In this document: piece by piece, positions 44,537 through 53,042 of the stretch | Numbering within the stretch: position 1 is the first letter of the stretch | Layout of the letters: each line of letters starts with the position of its first letter | NCBI GenBank assembly: GCA_948466335.1 | Contig: CAOKAE010000008.1 | Span: forward strand, 1 to 64,000 | DNA length: 64,000 bases | Direction: 5' to 3' | From: an uncultured Coriobacteriia bacterium | GTDB taxonomy: Bacteria > Actinomycetota > Coriobacteriia > Coriobacteriales > QAMH01 | Notes under the pieces: model-generated | Databases searched by the model: none | What the model saw: only the letters and a program-made list of their open reading frames with translations | What the model was told of the DNA's origin: nothing | Translations under genes and position numbers: made by a program

Positions 44537-46116
44537 TACGCTTTCTTGTCCTGCTTCAGGCGCTCTTCGATAGCGGCGTTGATGGCCTTGATCGTCTTGA
44601 TGCGCGCGTACTTCTTGTCGTCGGACTCGATGATGTTCCAAGGTGCGAAGTACGTGGACGTCATGCGCAGCATATCGTTGATAGCAACGCAGTATTGCGG
44701 GAACTTCTCGCGGTTGCGCCAGTCCTCGTCGGTGAGCTTCCATGCCTTGTCCGGGTCGTTCTTGCGCGCCTCGAAGCGCGCAAGCTGCTCGTCTTGGCTC
44801 ACGTTGACCCAAAACTTCATAAGCAGCGTTCCCGTGCGGAACATTTCCCATTCGAAGTCGTTGATTTCCTCGAAGGCACGGCGCCAGTCGGACGGCGTGC
44901 AGAAACCCTCCACGCGCTCGACCATGACACGGCCGTACCACGAGCGGTCGTAGATGGCGGTATGCCCGCTCTTGGGCAGGCTAATCCAGTAGCGCCACAG
45001 GAAGGGATGCTCCTTCTCGGGTTTGGTGGGGGCTCCCGAAGGAATCACGCGGTAGTCACGGGCATCGAGAGCCGCGGCAATGCGTTTGATGGCACCACCC
45101 TTGCCGGCGGCATCCCATCCCTCGAAGACGAGCATCATGGGAATGCGGCGACGGTACATCTCGAGCTGCAGGGTCGCAAGGCGCGCCTGCTCCTTCTTGA
45201 GCTCGCTGCGATATTCCTCGGGGTCAATCGTGAGGTCGTGCCTAATCTCCTCGACCGACTGCACCTTCACGAGGTCGTGGCGCGTACGCGGCAAGGGGAA
45301 GTCATCGGGAATGATGACGGGGTTCTCCTTGATCTTGACGTGCCGGGCCAGGCCCTCCTCTATCTCGGCGACGAGCGTTTCGAGGAACTCGATGCGGCGG
45401 ACACGGCGGTTCTCGGCGGCGATGATATGCCAGGGCGCATCTGCGGAGTCGGTGAGCTCGAGCAGCTTGTCGATGATGGGCAGCGTCTTGTCATAGTTCT
45501 TGTTCTGGTACAAGTCCTCGTAGTTGACGCGCCATGCCGTCGTCTTATCGGACGCAAGCGCATCGAGACGCTTGGCCTGCTCCTTCTTGCTGATGTGGAA
45601 GAAGAGCTTGATGATGAGATAGCCATCGGCGACGAGCTGCCCCTCGAAGATCTGAGTCGACTCGGCGAAGAGCCCCGCCTGACCGTTGCGGGACTTTACG
45701 ATGTAATCGACATGGTCGCGAATCTTGGGCTGCGGCAGATGCGTGCCCTTGCCACTGTGAATCATGCCCGAGAGTGTCTTGATGATTTCCGAATACCAGC
45801 TCTTGTCGAAGAAGGTCATGGTGCCATACTGGCCCACACGCTCCCAGAAGCGCTTCATGAGCGGGTAGCGGCATTCCTCTTCGGTGGGATCGTTCATCGA
45901 GTAGACCGTGAACGCACGGGCATCGAGGTCCTTTACCAGCTTGGATATGCTCGTGCCCTTGCCCGATGCACTCCACCCATCGACGCAGACGACGACGGGG
46001 AGCTTTTCGCGAATGCACTGCTGCTGCAAGCGGACGAGTCTTTCGGTCAGCTCGTCCTTGCGCTGCTCGTACTCTTCCTTGTCGATGCGCTTCTTCAGGT
46101 CAGCTTGCTCGAGCAT
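44536..46116 (-). CDS. Two-domain polyphosphate kinase 2 (polyphosphate:AMP phosphotransferase)
   Basis: Predicted class II PPK2 that uses polyphosphate to phosphorylate AMP to ADP. Two PPK2 domains in tandem, 526 aa. The second has a canonical Walker A, EGWDAAGKGGAIKRI, and lid/Walker B YDRSWYGRVMVERVEG. The first has DGWSASGKGTSISKL, with Ser replacing the Walker A Asp, and FDKSWYSEIIKTLSG, so it may be structural only. The start at 46116 (MLEQADLKKRID) has GAGGGGAG upstream. Downstream it is coupled to the yfcE-type gene. Confidence 0.9.
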   Translation of the reverse strand: MLEQADLKKRIDKEEYEQRKDELTERLVRLQQQCIREKLPVVVCVDGWSASGKGTSISKLVKDLDARAFTVYSMNDPTEEECRYPLMKRFWERVGQYGTMTFFDKSWYSEIIKTLSGMIHSGKGTHLPQPKIRDHVDYIVKSRNGQAGLFAESTQIFEGQLVADGYLIIKLFFHISKKEQAKRLDALASDKTTAWRVNYEDLYQNKNYDKTLPIIDKLLELTDSADAPWHIIAAENRRVRRIEFLETLVAEIEEGLARHVKIKENPVIIPDDFPLPRTRHDLVKVQSVEEIRHDLTIDPEEYRSELKKEQARLATLQLEMYRRRIPMMLVFEGWDAAGKGGAIKRIAAALDARDYRVIPSGAPTKPEKEHPFLWRYWISLPKSGHTAIYDRSWYGRVMVERVEGFCTPSDWRRAFEEINDFEWEMFRTGTLLMKFWVNVSQDEQLARFEARKNDPDKAWKLTDEDWRNREKFPQYCVAINDMLRMTSTYFAPWNIIESDDKKYARIKTIKAINAAIEERLKQDKKA

Positions 46117-46181
46117 GCTCTCCCCCTCGTGTTGGTGCACAACTTTATATAGGTTACCCCTGTCACATCGCCATAACAAGA

Positions 46182-46213
46182 AAAACCCGGGCTCCATGTG
46201 GAACCCGGGTTTT
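46182..46213 (-). terminator. Terminator of rplJ-rplL
   Basis: 14 bp stem AAAACCCGGGCTCC with one mismatch and a 4-base loop, then TTTTCTTGTT on the minus strand, 21 bp after rplL. Confidence 0.88.
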
Positions 46214-46234
46214 CGAAGCAAAGAATTAATTCGA

Positions 46235-46618
46235 TTACTTCAGAGTAACAACAGCTCCGGCTGCTTCGAATTTTTCCTTCATCTCCTCGGCCTCGTCCTT
46301 CTTCACGCCCTCCTTGATGGTGGCAGGAGCGCTCTCGACGAGAGCCTTGGCCTCCTTGAGGCCCTGATCGGTGACCTCGCGGACAACCTTGATGACGGCG
46401 ATCTTGTTGTCGCCGAAGGACTCGAGGACGACGTCGAAGTCGCTCTTCTCCTCGCCAGCGCCAGCGTCAGCACCGCCGGCAGCGGCACCGCCAACAGCGG
46501 CAACGGCAACGGGGGCGGCGGCGGAGACGCCAAAGGCCTCCTCCAGGTCATGGACGAGCTCAGAGAGCTCGAGAGCGGTCAGGCCCTTGATACCTTCGAG
46601 AATTTCTTCCTTAGTCAT
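46235..46618 (-). CDS. rplL: Ribosomal protein bL12 (L7/L12)
   Basis: Stalk protein that recruits translational GTPases. 127 aa: N-terminal dimerisation helices ([20 protein letters not shown]), an Ala/Gly-rich hinge ([19 protein letters not shown]) and the C-terminal factor-binding domain ([40 protein letters not shown]). 63 bp after rplJ. Confidence 0.98.
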   Translation of the reverse strand: MTKEEILEGIKGLTALELSELVHDLEEAFGVSAAAPVAVAAVGGAAAGGADAGAGEEKSDFDVVLESFGDNKIAVIKVVREVTDQGLKEAKALVESAPATIKEGVKKDEAEEMKEKFEAAGAVVTLK

Positions 46619-46681
46619 AACTAAAACCTTTCAGTTGCGGCGGCATTCACGCCACCTTGCATATACATACAAATCGTGGCG

Positions 46682-47200
46682 TTATGCAGCCTTCTGGTCT
46701 GCAATTGCCTGAACCGTGCGTGCCAATCCTTCCGCCGGCGCCGCGCAGACACGGGCGAGACCCGTGACCGGAGCGAGCATCGTGGAAAGAAGCATGGCGA
46801 CGAGCTGCTCCTTGCTGGGCAGATCGGCGACCTTGAGCGCCTCCTCGACGGAGTAAACCTTGCCGTCGACGATACCGCCCTTGATCTCGAGGGCCTCGTG
46901 CTCCTTGGCGAAGTTCTTGAGAGCCTTGGCCGGGGCAGCCACGTCTCCGTCGCAGAAGACGAAAGCCGTGGGGCCAGCCAGAATCTCGGGAATTTCGGGG
47001 AGTTCGAGGTTCTTGAGCGCGATGGCGGCGAGGTTGTTCTTGAAGACATGCATATGTCCGGCGCCCTCGCGAATGTTCCGGCGAAGCTCCTGGGTCTCCT
47101 TGACGGTCAGACCACGGGCATCGACGAACCAGCAGCCCTCGCTGTTCTTGAAGAGCTCGGTAAGCTCCTCGACTTGCTCGACCTTTTTCTGTGTAGGCAT
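46682..47200 (-). CDS. rplJ: Ribosomal protein uL10
   Basis: Anchors L12 dimers to 23S rRNA and autoregulates its operon. 172 aa: EELTELFKNSEGCWFVDARG, TVKETQELRRNIREGAGHMH and FKNNLAAIAL. The start is ATG 47200, five bases after AAGGGAGG; a GTG two codons upstream overlaps that site. Preceded by an L10 leader and a good promoter. Confidence 0.97.
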   Translation of the reverse strand: MPTQKKVEQVEELTELFKNSEGCWFVDARGLTVKETQELRRNIREGAGHMHVFKNNLAAIALKNLELPEIPEILAGPTAFVFCDGDVAAPAKALKNFAKEHEALEIKGGIVDGKVYSVEEALKVADLPSKEQLVAMLLSTMLAPVTGLARVCAAPAEGLARTVQAIADQKAA

Positions 47201-47211
47201 GCGCACCTCCC

Positions 47212-47375
47212 TTCATACAAATCGACCCCCGCTGCTGACAGCGGAGGCCGACGAGAGTGCATGCCTAACGGGGCATCATTCAAATTCGACCACCTCGGCG
47301 GGCGGAAAGCTCTGCTTCCCCTTAAGTTCCAGCTTGGAACACCGGCTGTCTTTGGTAGCGGGTAAAACTACAAAT
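47212..47375 (-). ncRNA. Ribosomal protein L10 leader
   Basis: Untranslated leader of rplJ. Near its 5' end, on the minus strand, is ACCAAAGACAGCCGGTG, the conserved core of L10 leaders, then a stem-loop region and paired G/C-rich segments (GCTGTCAGCAGC) close to the Shine-Dalgarno sequence. The expected role is binding of the L10-L12 complex to repress rplJL. Boundaries are approximate. Confidence 0.75.
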
Positions 47376-47385
47376 GCGAGACGGA

Positions 47386-47414
47386 ATGATAGTGCAAGCA
47401 CGAGGTGAATGCAA
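47386..47414 (-). promoter_or_regulatory. Promoter of rplJ-rplL
   Basis: On the minus strand TTGCAT, 17 bp, TATCAT, starting 9 bp after the stop codon of the upstream Rpn gene and about 20 bp before the L10 leader core. Confidence 0.8.
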
Positions 47415-47422
47415 GGAAGAAG

Positions 47423-48364
47423 TTAGAGGCCGAACTCCTCATAGAGAGACTCGCGGAAAGCCTCGTCTTTTACCTGCCGTTGGAGATCGTCGATGCGATT
47501 TGCTCCAAGCAGCGCATTGACAAGCTTTTCAATCCGCTGCTCACCTTGCTCAATACCCTGTGCAATGCCCTGCTCGATACCCTGCTCGATACCCTGCTCG
47601 ATACCCTGCTCGATACCCTGTTCGATGCCCTGTTCGATGCCTTTCTTCAGGCCCCTCTCAATCGCTTCGCTCTCCTTGACGCGCAGCATCATCTCGGTTG
47701 TCATAATGCTGCCGACCCATCCTTCATCGGCGTAGGCCTGACGTGTTGCATCCGCAAGCTCCATAGTCAGATCATCCCCCTCCACCGGTTCATTCGTCTT
47801 CACGTATTTTAGCAGGGAGCGAACTTCTGGTGGGACATCCGTCATACTTGCAGAGGTGTTCGCGATAACAACATGTACCCCATTGTTGAAATTGGCAGCC
47901 GGATCGTCCTCACACTTCAATTCAAATCTATAGAGCGCAAGACCGGACCCAAAATGATCATATTGGCAAACTGACAGCATGTAGAGTTCGGGCAAATCCT
48001 TGTACGGCTGCCCCTTACCTAGGGCTCTCGTGTCTATCATTGCCTGGTAGTATCGAAGCCTCCGCTCGAAATCATCGCAACGCTCGGTCTGCATCTCTAT
48101 TTCGACGACTTCCCCGCTACCGGCAAGCACAGCATCCATGCGAACCGATTTGCGCAAGGCGGCCGGGATGCTTGTCTCAACCTCGAAGAACTCGAGCGCT
48201 CCTATCTTAATTCCCAGAAGGCGCTCTGCGAAACGACGAGCAAGGTCCGGATTATCTGCCATGACCTTTGCGAAGGTATAGCCAGATGCAAACACAAGCC
48301 CTTCGCAATCAAGCTCGAACTGAGATTTTTCGCCCGTCAGCGCGGCTTTTCCACAGCTCATCAT
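47423..48364 (-). CDS. Rpn-family recombination-promoting nuclease/putative transposase
   Basis: Rpn/PD-(D/E)XK protein, 313 aa. The nuclease core is visible as RMDAVLAGSGEVVEIEMQ with the Asp and Glu-x-x ligands, followed by RLRYYQAMIDTRALGKGQPY and VSVCQ-like LSVCQYDHFG. Family members promote recA-independent recombination in E. coli; this copy is untested. Residues about 240-272 are a run of GIEQ/GIAQ tetrapeptides encoded by near-identical 12 bp repeats. Its start has GAAAGGGG upstream. It sits between rplA and rplJ. Confidence 0.9.
   Translation of the reverse strand: MMSCGKAALTGEKSQFELDCEGLVFASGYTFAKVMADNPDLARRFAERLLGIKIGALEFFEVETSIPAALRKSVRMDAVLAGSGEVVEIEMQTERCDDFERRLRYYQAMIDTRALGKGQPYKDLPELYMLSVCQYDHFGSGLALYRFELKCEDDPAANFNNGVHVVIANTSASMTDVPPEVRSLLKYVKTNEPVEGDDLTMELADATRQAYADEGWVGSIMTTEMMLRVKESEAIERGLKKGIEQGIEQGIEQGIEQGIEQGIEQGIAQGIEQGEQRIEKLVNALLGANRIDDLQRQVKDEAFRESLYEEFGL
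47546..47641. repeat. 12 bp tandem repeats in the Rpn gene
   Basis: Eight units of CTGCTCGATACC type (plus strand). Four consecutive units (47570-47617) are identical and the outer ones differ by 1-3 bases. They encode GIEQ. The unit is a multiple of three, so copy-number change would alter protein length and not the frame. Confidence 0.9.
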
Positions 48365-48418
48365 TTGGCGCCCCTTTCACATTGCAAGCGAGCAGAGCGC
48401 AGCATAGGGCACGAGGCG

Positions 48419-48481
48419 CCGAGACATCCACCCCGAGAACCTGAACGAAATCGGACAAATCTCGGCACGTTTTCAGAGTAG
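48419..48481. repeat. Dispersed CACCCCGAGA repeat, copy C
   Basis: CCGAGACATCCACCCCGAGA then CCTGAACGAAATCGGA and GTTTTCAGAGTA, 55 bp upstream of the intact Rpn gene. The same element borders the broken Rpn gene and the toxin-antitoxin promoter region. Confidence 0.7.
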
Positions 48482-48540
48482 CTACGACGTGACTTCTAGC
48501 TCATCAGCGCTTCTCGAATACGAACCAGGAGACATGCCCA

Positions 48541-48575
48541 CAGAAGGGTCCGTGCGTAATGCGCGGACCCTTCTG
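48541..48575 (-). terminator. Hairpin after the OFA-type transporter gene
   Basis: 15 bp stem CAGAAGGGTCCGTGC with one mismatch and a 5-base loop, 29 bp after the transporter stop codon. No T-run, so termination strength is uncertain. Confidence 0.6.
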
Positions 48576-48604
48576 GGTCGGAATTTCTCGCAAGTCGTTT
48601 ACCT

Positions 48605-49882
48605 CTATCTCCGCTTCGTGATGCGAGCAAAGATGAGGCTCGTCACAAACGCCACAGCGCCGAAGACGGCCATCGTCGTGTAGACGAACAGGCTCACGCC
48701 ACCGCAGGCACTCATCACGGCCTGCTGGAAAAGCGAACCGCCGGCAATGTCGGTATTGACGATGGCCAGGTGGTGCGGGAAGCGCTTCTGACCATAACGC
48801 TCACGGGCAAACGCGGTGGCCTGGGGCGCCACACTACCGTAGCCCATGACCATCATCAGGCACCCGATGACGTAGAGCCATCCCAAGCCGAAGAAGAAGG
48901 CGCAGGCCAGTACGGTGCATGCGCAAAAGGCAATCGTAGCCACCAGTATCATGGAGAACTGCAGCCCCTTCTTGTCGTAGATGACACCCATGGTGAGGCC
49001 TGACGCGCCATTTAAAATCGGGATGATGCCCACCAGCGTAGCGGCAAACGTAGCGTCTATGTTGAGCTCCAAAGCTCCCTGCATGGAAGTGCCGATGACG
49101 ACGAGGCCGGCACCCAGGATGATGATGGCCCACAGGTAATAGCCGTAAAACGCGGGATCGCGGAATATCCGACGCTGGTCTGCCTCAGCCTCCTCGGCAG
49201 CTTTAGCAGCCTTGGCGTCGGACACAAACTCGGCGTCGCCCTCAAGCTCCTCTTCGGCCAAGGCCTCCTTCTTGTTGCTCACGCCCAGAATCTCGCCGAT
49301 GTTCTCGGGAGCGCGCTTCAGGAAGCAGGACAGGAACACGAAGACGACGCAGGCCGTGGCCGCGACGACGCCGAGGGCAACGGGGATGCCCGCCGTGCCG
49401 ATGATGGTGCGCGTGAGCGTTCCCAAGGTGATCGAACCCAGGCCGAAGCCCATGAACATGACACCAGATGCGAAACCGGTACGATCGGGGAACCAGAGAG
49501 TGACCGTGGCGATGGTGACGTTGTAGCCAAGGCCCGTTCCGCAGCCGATGCACACGCCATAGCATAGGTACAGAGCCCAGATGCCATATTGGGCAAGAAG
49601 CGCCGTTCCCGCAAAGCCGCAAACCAGAAGCGCGGCCGCCGTCAAGATGGCGCCGCGAACGCCAAGACGCCTGAGCACGCGCACACCAATGAGGCCGCCC
49701 ACGCAAAACGATGCCATGCAGATGGTGAACGTGACCTTGACTGCTGCCATGTCCCATCCGTAGATGTCGGCGAGCGGCGTCGCGAAAAGCGACCACGCGT
49801 AGACAAGGCCCAGCACCAGAAATGATGCTGCTGATGTAAAGAGATAAGCGTACCTTTTGCGTTTAACCGCATGCGCGTCCAT
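48605..49882 (-). CDS. OFA-family MFS transporter (oxalate/formate antiporter-like)
   Basis: Twelve-helix major facilitator, 425 aa. YAWSLFATPLADIYGWDMAA near helix 1, GCGTGLGYNVTIATVTLWFP in helix 4-5 and FPDRTGFASGVMFMGFGLG are typical of the oxalate/formate antiporter family. The long charged cytoplasmic loop (KKEALAEEELEGDAEFVSDA) lies between the two halves. The ATG at 49882 has GGAGGGGG upstream, better supported than a TTG eight codons earlier. Transcribed divergently from a LysR gene that probably controls it. Substrate likely a small organic anion; not identifiable from sequence. Confidence 0.88.
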   Translation of the reverse strand: MDAHAVKRKRYAYLFTSAASFLVLGLVYAWSLFATPLADIYGWDMAAVKVTFTICMASFCVGGLIGVRVLRRLGVRGAILTAAALLVCGFAGTALLAQYGIWALYLCYGVCIGCGTGLGYNVTIATVTLWFPDRTGFASGVMFMGFGLGSITLGTLTRTIIGTAGIPVALGVVAATACVVFVFLSCFLKRAPENIGEILGVSNKKEALAEEELEGDAEFVSDAKAAKAAEEAEADQRRIFRDPAFYGYYLWAIIILGAGLVVIGTSMQGALELNIDATFAATLVGIIPILNGASGLTMGVIYDKKGLQFSMILVATIAFCACTVLACAFFFGLGWLYVIGCLMMVMGYGSVAPQATAFARERYGQKRFPHHLAIVNTDIAGGSLFQQAVMSACGGVSLFVYTTMAVFGAVAFVTSLIFARITKRR

Positions 49883-49994
49883 AGTGTCCCCCTCCACTTT
49901 CGACAATGACCTTATGGTAGTTGTTATAATCCCCCTTTAAACGTGGTTTTCCCTATAGCATCGTTAGGTGTAGACCTGATACTTGGAGGTTGTG
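49883..49994. promoter_or_regulatory. Divergent control region of transporter and LysR gene
   Basis: 112 bp between divergent start codons. On the plus strand TATAAT at 49925-49930 is a likely -10 for the LysR gene, with a weak -35 near GACAAT. A LysR binding site is expected here, but I could not fix one by eye. Confidence 0.55.
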
Positions 49995-50876
49995 ATGTAC
50001 TCGCGCCATGTCGAGTCGTTCATCGAAACGGCACATGCAGGAAGCTTCAGCAAGGCGGCTCGCGTGCTCTACATCTCGCCGTCCTCTCTCATTCAGCAAA
50101 TCGACCTTCTCGAACAGAGACTTGGCATCATGCTGTTCGAGCGCGGACACCGCGGTGTCAAGCTCACCGAGGCGGGCGAGTCGCTTTATCGGGACGCCGT
50201 CGAAATCGTGCGTCATTCCGATGAGGCGGTCGCCCGTGCGCGTCGAATCCAAAGGGGCGAAGGCTCCATACGCGTGGCGACGTCGCTTCTCATGAAATGT
50301 CGCATGCTCCCCGGCATATGGTCACACATGATCGAAGACATGCCAGGCACCCGCATCGACATCGTCTCGCTCGAAAGCGTTGGCGTCGAACCGGGCAATT
50401 ACCTACGAGGGCTTGGCGTGTCCTATGACGTCATGGAAGGGCTCTACATGTCCGAGCTCTACCAGGACCGTTGTCTGTTCCTCGAACTTGAACGCGCACC
50501 GCTGTGCGTTGCGCTGCCACGGACACACGAGGCCGCCGGTTCTCAGGTCGTCGATACCCAGATGCTCCGGGACCTCGATTTGGTAGTGATGAAGACGGGA
50601 GTATCAGCCGATTATGATGCCGTGCACTCGTATCTTGTCGCCTTAGGCGCAAACCGCATCACCGAGGTGCCATTCTACACGATGGAGCTGTTCGCAGACT
50701 GCGAGCTCAACAAGCGTGCCATCGTCACGGTCGAGATGTGGGAGGACATACACCCCAACCTCGCGTGCATTCCCCTGGCCGAACCTCACGCCATCCCCTA
50801 CGGGCTCATCTTTCCCCAAAAACCAAGCCCACAGGCCATGAAGCTCTATCAAACGGCGAAGAAGATGGTCGGATAA
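49995..50876 (+). CDS. LysR-family transcriptional regulator
   Basis: 293 aa and the only plus-strand protein gene I support in this window. The N-terminal winged helix-turn-helix (FIETAHAGSFSKAARVLYIS, PSSLIQQIDLLEQRLGIMLF, ERGHRGVKLTEAGE) is followed by a periplasmic-binding-like effector domain. The ATG at 49995 is six bases after GGAGG. Divergent from the OFA-type transporter, which is the usual layout for a LysR regulator and its target. Inducer unknown. Confidence 0.93.
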   Translation: MYSRHVESFIETAHAGSFSKAARVLYISPSSLIQQIDLLEQRLGIMLFERGHRGVKLTEAGESLYRDAVEIVRHSDEAVARARRIQRGEGSIRVATSLLMKCRMLPGIWSHMIEDMPGTRIDIVSLESVGVEPGNYLRGLGVSYDVMEGLYMSELYQDRCLFLELERAPLCVALPRTHEAAGSQVVDTQMLRDLDLVVMKTGVSADYDAVHSYLVALGANRITEVPFYTMELFADCELNKRAIVTVEMWEDIHPNLACIPLAEPHAIPYGLIFPQKPSPQAMKLYQTAKKMVG

Positions 50877-50880
50877 ACAA

Positions 50881-50908
50881 AAGGAGCCCGGACCAAAGCC
50901 CAGGCTCC
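50881..50908 (-). terminator. Terminator between LysR and rplA
   Basis: Stem AGGAGCC plus three more pairs with one mismatch, 8-base loop, TTTTGTTT on the minus strand. It can end rplK-rplA transcription and may also stop LysR transcripts from the other side. Confidence 0.7.
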
Positions 50909-50965
50909 TATTAATTGCACGTCTACAGAATACTACGGTACTGAGGCGGGGCAGAGTGCGTCGCG

Positions 50966-51061
50966 CGAGGCGGAACGAGATGTGCAAGATTGACGAGAAA
51001 TGGGACGCGTGGCGTACTAGGTACGCGAGCGTCCCATTGAACGTCAAGATTGTGCGCCTCG
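50966..51061. repeat. Large imperfect palindrome abutting rplA stop
   Basis: 96 bp. Ends CGAGGCG and CGCCTCG, apex GCGTAC-TAG-GTACGC flanked by GGGACGC/GCGTCCC, arms with GCAAGATTGACG and CGTCAAGATTG. It ends one base before the rplA stop codon. Same family as those at rplX, rplK and ispD. Confidence 0.8.
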
Positions 51062-51769
51062 TTATGCCTCGGTGTAATTGCGGACGATGTCGCTGGCAAC
51101 CTTGATGCCAGGGCCCATCGTCGAAGACAGTGCGATGGACTTGACGTAACGGCCCTTGGTCGCAGCCGGCTTCACGCGCAAGATCTCGTCGTAGAGAGCG
51201 CCGTAGTTCTCGGCGAGAGCCTTGGGCTCAAAGGAAACCTTGCCGATGTTGACATGGCAGATGCCATAGCGATCGGCGCGATACTCGACCTTGCCGCCCT
51301 TGAGCTCGCCAACGGCCTTGGCGACATCCGGCGTGACGGTACCGAGCTTGGGGTTGGGCATCATGCCGCGGGGGCCGAGCACCTTACCCAGACGACCGAC
51401 CTTGCTCATCATGTCGGGGGTTGCGACGGCAGCGTCGAAGTTGATGTTGCCAGCCTGCACGTCGGCAACGAGGTCATCGGAACCGACGACGTCAGCGCCA
51501 GCCTCGAGAGCCTCCTTGGCCTTGTCGCCCTCGGCGAAGACGGCAACGCGAACTTCCTTGCCGGTGCCGTTGGGCAGCGAGATGGAACCGCGGACCTGCT
51601 GGTCGGCCTGGCGGGTGTCGATGTTCAAGCGGAACGCGACCTCGATGCTCTCGTCAAAGGAAGCGCTCGCGATTTCCTTGGCAAGCGTGCAAGCCTCGAG
51701 CGGCGTGTACAGCTTGTCCTCGTCGACCTTGGCCAGTGCGGCCTCGTACTTCTTTCCGTGCTTTGCCAT
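51062..51769 (-). CDS. rplA: Ribosomal protein uL1
   Basis: L1-stalk protein moving E-site tRNA; also a translational repressor of its own operon. 235 aa: [40 protein letters not shown] and [20 protein letters not shown]. Preceded in the rplK-rplA gap by an L1-type RNA motif and followed by a palindromic repeat. Confidence 0.98.
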   Translation of the reverse strand: MAKHGKKYEAALAKVDEDKLYTPLEACTLAKEIASASFDESIEVAFRLNIDTRQADQQVRGSISLPNGTGKEVRVAVFAEGDKAKEALEAGADVVGSDDLVADVQAGNINFDAAVATPDMMSKVGRLGKVLGPRGMMPNPKLGTVTPDVAKAVGELKGGKVEYRADRYGICHVNIGKVSFEPKALAENYGALYDEILRVKPAATKGRYVKSIALSSTMGPGIKVASDIVRNYTEA

Positions 51770-51783
51770 GTTCTTTCCTCCTC

Positions 51784-51813
51784 GTGGTCATCGAGCCTGG
51801 CCGGCCCTCCCAC
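51784..51813 (-). promoter_or_regulatory. L1-binding motif in the rplA leader
   Basis: The minus-strand RNA reads GUGGGAG, a G/C-rich loop, CUC, GAUGA, CCAC. GUGG pairs with CCAC and GAG with CUC, leaving GAUGA as an asymmetric internal loop. This is the structure L1 recognises on 23S rRNA and on its mRNAs. It lies just ahead of the rplA ribosome-binding site, so L1 probably represses rplA translation here. Confidence 0.7.
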
Positions 51814-51863
51814 ATAAAGCGACACCTTATATGCCGCATGTTACCTACTTAAACTTAGCCCCG

Positions 51864-51971
51864 TTGAGGGTTGAGCTGGTGTACAAGATTGGCGAGAAAC
51901 GAAGCGCGCCGCGTACTAAGTACGCAAGCGCTTCGATGAACGCCAAGATTGTGCGCCAGATTAATCCTCAA
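51864..51971. repeat. Large imperfect palindrome overlapping rplK 3' end
   Basis: 108 bp. Ends TTGAGG and CCTCAA, apex GCGTAC-TAA-GTACGC, arms with CAAGATTGGCG and CGCCAAGATTG. It covers the last ten bases of rplK including its stop codon. This is the best-matched member of the family. Confidence 0.82.
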
Positions 51972-52392
51972 CCAGGACGCCCATGGAGCGAGCAGTACCC
52001 GCCACAATCTTCTTCGCCGCCTCGATATCGTTGGCGTTGAGATCGGGGAGCTTGGTCTCGGCAATCTCGGTGAGCTGAGCCTGCGTGAGCGTACCGACCT
52101 TGTCGCGCTGCGGAACGCCGCTGCCCTTCTGGATGCCAAGAGCCTGGCGGATGAGAACGGCCGCCGGCGGGGTCTTGCAGATGAAGTCGAAGGACTTGTC
52201 CTCGTAGACCGTGATCTCGACCGGAATGATCGTGTTGCCCTTGTCCTGCGTCTCAGCGTTGAATGCTGTGCAGAACTGCATGATGTTGACGCCCTGGGCG
52301 CCGAGAGCCGGGCCGACCGGGGGCGCCGGGTTAGCCTGACCAGCAGGAATCTGAAGCTTGATAAAGCCCGTTACTTCCTTGTCCTTTGCCAT
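51961..52392 (-). CDS. rplK: Ribosomal protein uL11
   Basis: GTPase-centre protein, needed for the stringent response via RelA. 143 aa: [58 protein letters not shown]. Its 3' end is part of a palindromic repeat. 119 bp after nusG. Confidence 0.98.
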   Translation of the reverse strand: MAKDKEVTGFIKLQIPAGQANPAPPVGPALGAQGVNIMQFCTAFNAETQDKGNTIIPVEITVYEDKSFDFICKTPPAAVLIRQALGIQKGSGVPQRDKVGTLTQAQLTEIAETKLPDLNANDIEAAKKIVAGTARSMGVLVED

Positions 52393-52511
52393 GATGCGAA
52401 TCCTTACTACGTACCTGCCCTTGCGGGCCTTTGTTTTCTATCTATCGAAAGCGCAGAATCGTGAGAAGCCCTCTTCCACATCGAGGCACGACGCGCGCGT
52501 TTCTGCCAAAC

Positions 52512-53042
52512 CTAAATCTTTGCCACCTGATCGAAGCTGAGCTCGACCGGCGTCTCGCGGCCAAAAATCGAGACGAGCACCTTGACCTTGCCGGCCTCGG
52601 CGTTGACCTCGGAGACCGTGCCGTCGAAGTCTGCGAGCGGACCGCTCACGACCTTGATCGACTGGCCCTCTTCCAGGTCCGTGGAGGTCTTCTTGGGAGC
52701 CTCGGGGCTCACGCGCTTGGTGATCTTGTTGAACTCGTCGCGCGTCAGCGGAACGGGCTGGCCCTCGCTGCCGACGAACCCGGTCACGCCCGGCGTGTTG
52801 CGCACGGCAACTTGGGTACGGGCATCGAGGTTCATCTTGATGAGCACATAACCGGGAAACACCTTGCGCTCGGTGGTGACGCGACGGCCGCCTTCCTTGA
52901 GCTCGGTGACTTCCTCGGTGGGGATGAGAATCTCGAAGATGTTGTTCTCGAGGCCCTGGGTCTCGATGAGATGCTCGATGTTCGTCTTGACCTTGTTCTC
53001 GTAACCCGAATAGGTGTGGACGACGTACCATCTTCTAGCCAT
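52512..53042 (-). CDS. nusG: Transcription termination/antitermination factor NusG
   Basis: Binds the RNA polymerase clamp and couples transcription to translation. 176 aa: NGN domain ([40 protein letters not shown]) and a C-terminal KOW domain ([37 protein letters not shown]). Start overlaps the secE end by 8 bp. Confidence 0.98.
   Translation of the reverse strand: MARRWYVVHTYSGYENKVKTNIEHLIETQGLENNIFEILIPTEEVTELKEGGRRVTTERKVFPGYVLIKMNLDARTQVAVRNTPGVTGFVGSEGQPVPLTRDEFNKITKRVSPEAPKKTSTDLEEGQSIKVVSGPLADFDGTVSEVNAEAGKVKVLVSIFGRETPVELSFDQVAKI

Noticed and set aside
47546-47641. Regular short repeats that might suggest a CRISPR array
   Set aside because: Units are 12 bp with no spacers and lie in frame inside the Rpn coding sequence.
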